Source: Bacillota bacterium (GTDB lineage Bacteria; Bacillota; Clostridia; Lachnospirales; Cellulosilyticaceae). From it: a stretch of DNA of 64,000 nucleotides. The stretch is from assembly GCA_023436395.1 (NCBI GenBank), contig JAEZJJ010000090.1, positions 1 through 64,000 on the forward strand, read 5' to 3'. Below are positions 60,581-64,000 of the stretch, one piece after another. A program made the translations under genes and the position numbers. The first letter of the stretch is position 1, and every line of letters starts with the position of its first letter. The notes under the pieces were generated by a model. That model worked only from the letters and a program-made list of their open reading frames with translations, had not been told where the DNA came from and ran no database searches.

Positions 60581-61541
60581 CGTACTCCTTTATGTTACTC
60601 ATAGATTTTGCTTCTAAATCTCTACTCATTTCTCTTACAATATAAATAGGTCTTTTTTTAGTCTCCATGTATGTTTTTGCTAAATATTGTCCCAATATCC
60701 CTATGCATAAAAGTTGAATACCACTTACAAAAAAGATTACACACACCAAGGATGGCCATCCATCTACTGGATCCCCAAATATTATTGTTTTTATTACAAT
60801 TACCACAATGAATATAATAGACATAATAAATAGTGCGATCCCTACTAAAGACGATAATGCTAAAGGCACTGTAGAAAATGCTACAACGCCCTCTAATGCA
60901 TAACGAAACAACCCCCAAAAAGACCATTTACTTTCTCCTGCTCGTCGTTCTTGATTAACATACTCGATCCATTTAGTTCTATGTCCAACCCAACCAAATA
61001 TTCCTTTTGAAAAGCGATTATATTCTCCCAATTGCAATATACTATTAACCACTTCTCTCTTCATTAATCTAAAATCTCTAGCCCCATCCATAATTTCAAT
61101 ATCTGAAATTTTATTAATCAATTTATAAAATAACTTAGCAAAAAAAGAGCGAATCTTAGGCTCCCCCTCTCTATTAACTCTTCTTGTAGCAATGCATTCG
61201 TATGTTCCCTCTTGAATCAAATCATACATTTTTATCAGTAATTCTGGAGGATCTTGCAAATCAGCATCTAATATAGCCACATACTCTCCCTTTGCTTGTT
61301 TTAAACCTGCCAAAATAGCAGCTTCTTTCCCAAAATTTCTTGTAAAACTTATGTAATAAGCCTCTGGATCTTGCTTAGTAATCTGTTTAATAATCTGTAA
61401 ACTTTTATCTTGTGAACCATCATCCACAAATATTATTTCAAAACATTGATGACGAATTTCTTTTCTTACTATCGAAAATTGTTTGTAAAATTCAACTAAA
61501 GACTTTTCTTCATTAAAACATGGTACTATAATAGATATCAT
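60558..61541 (-). CDS. GT2 family glycosyltransferase (GtrB/DPM1-like)
   Basis: The 327-aa protein transfers a sugar from a nucleotide donor to undecaprenyl phosphate in related enzymes. The GT-A domain has FVDDGSQDKSL and the metal-binding DADLQDPPELL, with RRVNREGEP as acceptor loop. Two C-terminal membrane helices (about 230-255 and 268-290) anchor it. It probably supplies the lipid-linked sugar used by the GT-C or YfhO protein next to it. It has its own start after GAAGGTGATATAG. Confidence 0.93.
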   Translation of the reverse strand: MISIIVPCFNEEKSLVEFYKQFSIVRKEIRHQCFEIIFVDDGSQDKSLQIIKQITKQDPEAYYISFTRNFGKEAAILAGLKQAKGEYVAILDADLQDPPELLIKMYDLIQEGTYECIATRRVNREGEPKIRSFFAKLFYKLINKISDIEIMDGARDFRLMKREVVNSILQLGEYNRFSKGIFGWVGHRTKWIEYVNQERRAGESKWSFWGLFRYALEGVVAFSTVPLALSSLVGIALFIMSIIFIVVIVIKTIIFGDPVDGWPSLVCVIFFVSGIQLLCIGILGQYLAKTYMETKKRPIYIVREMSRDLEAKSMSNIKEYDDAGKVI

Positions 61542-61643
61542 CTATATCACCTTCAAATTATATTTAATAATTTAATTTTATCATATATTTTTTATTTTTG
61601 ATATATAAGATAATTTCATCATTAATAACTAAAGGAGTCATAT

Positions 61644-63140
61644 ATGTTTTTAAAAACTTTATTAAATACTAAAAAAAACTGCATCATATTGGCATATTGT
61701 ATTTTAGTATCCTTTATTTTTCTATCAATCTGCTCTAAAAGTTCTTTATTATATCCTTTTAATGACTGGGTAGATGTCAATGCAATTTTTACTGTAGGAA
61801 AAGGAATGTTTCATGGTCAAATACCTTATAGAGACTTAGTAGATACTAAAGGCCCATTATTGTTTTTTATTTTTGGTATAAGTTATTTTATTAGCAATAC
61901 TTCTTTTTTAGGTTTATTTTTAATAGAAGTAATTTCATTTTCTGCCTTTTTATTTGTTTTTCATTTTATATTAATACTTTACTTTAAAAAAAATTATATC
62001 TTCTATATTGCTCCAATTATTGCATCGATTATTTTAAGTTCTAATAGCTTTTCGTGTGGTGGAAGTGCAGAAGAATTTATTCTTCCCTTATTTTTAGTAT
62101 CTATTTATATATATTTAAAATTTTCTACAAATAATTTTTCTCATTTGCCTAATCGGTATTTTATATTAAATGGTTTTATTGCAGGTAATGTATTTTGTAT
62201 TAAATATACAATGCTCGGTTTTTGGTTTGGATGGATTTTAGTTATTTCTATTTTTTTACTCTTCAATAAAAATTACAAAAAACTTTTTATAGCCATTCTT
62301 TTTTTTATATCAGGGATGTTAATAGCCATTTTGCCTTGGGTAATATATTTTATACTTAACAATGCGTTATATGATTATATATACATATATATAATCAAAA
62401 ATATTTTTAGTTATACAAAAACCTCTTCACTTAATATTTTTTATTCGATTTATTTAAATTATACATGTTGTAGTATAGATAATTTCCTAGTCTTTATATG
62501 CTCATTTATAGGATTAGTATTTTATATTTATAAGTTTCCTTCTAAATATAATTTTGGTATAATACCTTGTTTTTTATTTTTAATTATTGGAATATATATA
62601 GGGGGGGTTAACTATGTTTACTATTATCTTCCTATAGCATCATTCTCAATTTTTGGATTTATATATCTTCTATCTGTTATAGAAAATAAAAAAATTTTTT
62701 CATGTGTCTTTATGAAAACTATACTACCGCTCAACATATTATTTTGTATCTACATGAGCTATACACTAAGTCCTAATACGTGTTATTTATTTACCTCTAG
62801 AGACAGTCTAGCACAATTTAAATTTAAAGAAATTATCAACCAAACACCTAATGCTACCCTGCTCAACTACAATTCATTAGACCGTGGTCTTTATACTACA
62901 ACTAACATCTTTCCAAATACTAGATTTTACCACCTTCCTAATTTTACTGAGGAAGAATTCCCTGAAATATTAAAAGAACAAAAATCTATTATTCGTTCTC
63001 AGCAAGTTGATTATGTACTGGTAACTAATACGCTTGAAAATCCTGAAATTTTTAGTGGTTACAAGTTAATTTCTTGCTTTCATCAAGACTACCGCGATGC
63101 TCCTACTACATATTATTTATATAAGAAAGTTTCACCTTAA
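61644..63140 (+). CDS. Polytopic membrane protein, GT-C-like glycosyltransferase
   Basis: The 498-aa protein has about ten membrane helices and an N-terminal loop GQIPYRDLVDTKGPLLFFI. This matches the (Y/F)RD-x-x-D-x-KGP motif in many bacterial GT-C/ArnT-like enzymes that use lipid-linked sugars. The C-terminal 110 residues form an extracytoplasmic domain (NATLLNYNSLDRGLYTTTNIFP). AAAGGAG lies 6 bases before the ATG. It is very AT-rich with many Phe/Ile/Tyr residues, unlike the housekeeping genes. It is divergent from the GT2 gene, whose product could supply its donor. Confidence 0.82.
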   Translation: MFLKTLLNTKKNCIILAYCILVSFIFLSICSKSSLLYPFNDWVDVNAIFTVGKGMFHGQIPYRDLVDTKGPLLFFIFGISYFISNTSFLGLFLIEVISFSAFLFVFHFILILYFKKNYIFYIAPIIASIILSSNSFSCGGSAEEFILPLFLVSIYIYLKFSTNNFSHLPNRYFILNGFIAGNVFCIKYTMLGFWFGWILVISIFLLFNKNYKKLFIAILFFISGMLIAILPWVIYFILNNALYDYIYIYIIKNIFSYTKTSSLNIFYSIYLNYTCCSIDNFLVFICSFIGLVFYIYKFPSKYNFGIIPCFLFLIIGIYIGGVNYVYYYLPIASFSIFGFIYLLSVIENKKIFSCVFMKTILPLNILFCIYMSYTLSPNTCYLFTSRDSLAQFKFKEIINQTPNATLLNYNSLDRGLYTTTNIFPNTRFYHLPNFTEEEFPEILKEQKSIIRSQQVDYVLVTNTLENPEIFSGYKLISCFHQDYRDAPTTYYLYKKVSP

Positions 63141-63155
63141 CTATTCAATCCTCAC

Positions 63156-63205
63156 AAACAGAAAACATCCCTAGGTACAACTACTTATAGGGATGTTTTC
63201 TGTTT
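63156..63205. terminator. Bidirectional terminator between converging genes
   Basis: A perfect 18-bp inverted repeat (63156-63173 with 63188-63205, AAACAGAAAACATCCCTA) sits between the plus-strand GT-C gene and the minus-strand sulfatase gene. A-rich and T-rich arms allow use in both directions. Confidence 0.88.
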
Positions 63206-63229
63206 ATACTTACATACAATATATTTACT

Positions 63230-64000
63230 TTATTTCACGTCAAAATAGTTACTTCCATAATCTTCACCAAAAAGCCTATCATATTGCAATAAATATAATT
63301 CATTCATTTCTTCTGTATATTCTTCATCATTTGCTCTACTTATCAGCCCTTGCTGTTCTTTTATAAACATTCCATTTACACTCATCATACTACTATTTTC
63401 CATACATTTAAAATAATAATCTTTACTATTGCCAACCAGTCTCAATACTTCTCCTCCTAATTTATATGCATTTATATATCCATATTCTTTCTTAGGTAAT
63501 CCAATATTGTCCCATATTAATAATGGCGTAGAATATTGACATAGTAATTCTTCCAGATTTTTGCTATCATCAAAAGCTTCTTTATACGACATTGCAAAAC
63601 TAGGAGCATGATCCCCATAAAAGATGACAATAGTAGGATCTTTTATATCTGATAGATAATCTATTAAATATTTTAAACTATTGTCAGATTCTTTCAGTAA
63701 ATTAGCATATGTCTCTAATACTCCATCATTACTCTTATTAAACTTTTTTTTCTCCTTGACCCCATACTTATCATACCTATAGTTATAACCTCCGTGATTC
63801 TGCATCGTTACAATATGTGCAAAAAATGGTTTTTTCCTATCCCTGGTTTTATATTTATCTATCAGTTGTTTATATACATATCTATCACTAACATACTGCC
63901 CTTCGTACTCTAAATCAACCATATTCTCTATAAATGATATATCATCAAATTGTAATGCTTCATAAACTCTACTTCTATTAAAAAATTGTTTTGCATAAGG
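63230..64000 (-). CDS. LTA synthase/sulfatase family protein (5' part missing)
   Basis: The minus-strand frame stays open to the right edge, so this is the C-terminal 256 residues of a larger gene. The edge segment reads PYAKQFFNRSRVYEALQFDD, the LtaS-type (H)PYxxxFxNRxxVY motif, and later TMQNHGGYNY and VIFYGDHAPSF with the metal-binding Asp-His appear. These are alkaline-phosphatase-superfamily features of glycerol-phosphate transferases. The family polymerises lipoteichoic acid or adds phosphoglycerol to glycans. The membrane part should lie beyond the window. It converges on the GT-C gene. Confidence 0.9.
   Translation of the reverse strand, partial: PYAKQFFNRSRVYEALQFDDISFIENMVDLEYEGQYVSDRYVYKQLIDKYKTRDRKKPFFAHIVTMQNHGGYNYRYDKYGVKEKKKFNKSNDGVLETYANLLKESDNSLKYLIDYLSDIKDPTIVIFYGDHAPSFAMSYKEAFDDSKNLEELLCQYSTPLLIWDNIGLPKKEYGYINAYKLGGEVLRLVGNSKDYYFKCMENSSMMSVNGMFIKEQQGLISRANDEEYTEEMNELYLLQYDRLFGEDYGSNYFDVK

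Noticed and set aside
1..64000. Search for CRISPR arrays, tRNA or rRNA genes, insertion sequences and prophage genes.
   Set aside because: No regularly spaced direct repeats, no tRNA-like cloverleaf sequence and no transposase or integrase motif were seen.

Overview
The window is a chromosomal segment of a low-GC, endospore-forming Firmicute of the class Clostridia. The evidence is the complete spoIIIA operon, spo0A and spoIVB, the order dxs-tlyA-nadK-argR-recN-spoIVB-spo0A, a clostridial-type type IV pilus (T4P) operon and strong AGGAGG-like ribosome binding sites. A Cellulosilyticum/Lachnospirales-like host is my guess from gene content, not something proved here. Nearly all genes lie on the minus strand, so transcription mostly runs from high to low coordinates.

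Region 1 (1-14.7 kb) is a housekeeping block read leftward from a sigma-A promoter near 14.69 kb: yicC, remA, gmk, rpoZ, priA, def, fmt, a zinc metallopeptidase, rsmB, rlmN, the PP2C phosphatase/PASTA kinase pair (prpC/prkC), rsgA, rpe and thiN. It meets the end of rpmB (L28) at the left edge. An unusual array of six consecutive hairpins (7.80-8.01 kb) separates the metallopeptidase from rsmB. Region 2 (14.7-18.2 kb) holds the plus-strand genes rqcH (ribosome quality control) and a citrate synthase.

Region 3 (18.3-19.6 kb) is a low-coding stretch with a small lipoprotein, a 35-codon zinc-ribbon-like ORF and the frameshifted remnant of a short XRE regulator. Region 4 (19.6-28 kb) carries spo0A, spoIVB, recN, argR, nadK, tlyA and dxs.

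Region 5 (28-33 kb) contains the most notable element. A roughly 620-nt non-coding stretch with its own near-consensus promoter lies directly upstream of a small membrane protein with a DxxxD motif. It sits inside the dxs/ispA/xseAB/nusB cluster. This is the classic setting of OLE RNA (Ornate, Large, Extremophilic) and its partner OapA. An intrinsic terminator after oapA closes the unit.

Region 6 (33-40.8 kb) holds spoIIIAA-AH, efp, an Xaa-Pro peptidase and aroK. Region 7 (40.8-57.2 kb) is a complete T4P locus in transcription order: pilB, pilT, pilC, pilA, pilD, two minor prepilins, pilM, pilN, pilO, a large prepilin, a PilX-like 825-aa protein, a 498-aa lipoprotein of unknown function, yqeG, a GspH-like prepilin and a second major-type pilin. 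It has a sigma-A promoter with a roughly 120-nt leader. The major pilin gene is bracketed by hairpins, which suggests differential expression within the operon.

Region 8 (57.2-64 kb) is an AT-rich envelope-glycan cluster: a YfhO-family membrane protein, a SAM methyltransferase, a GtrB-like GT2 glycosyltransferase, a divergent polytopic GT-C-like protein, and the 3' part of an LTA-synthase/sulfatase family gene that runs off the right edge. No rRNA, tRNA, CRISPR array, insertion sequence or prophage was seen.
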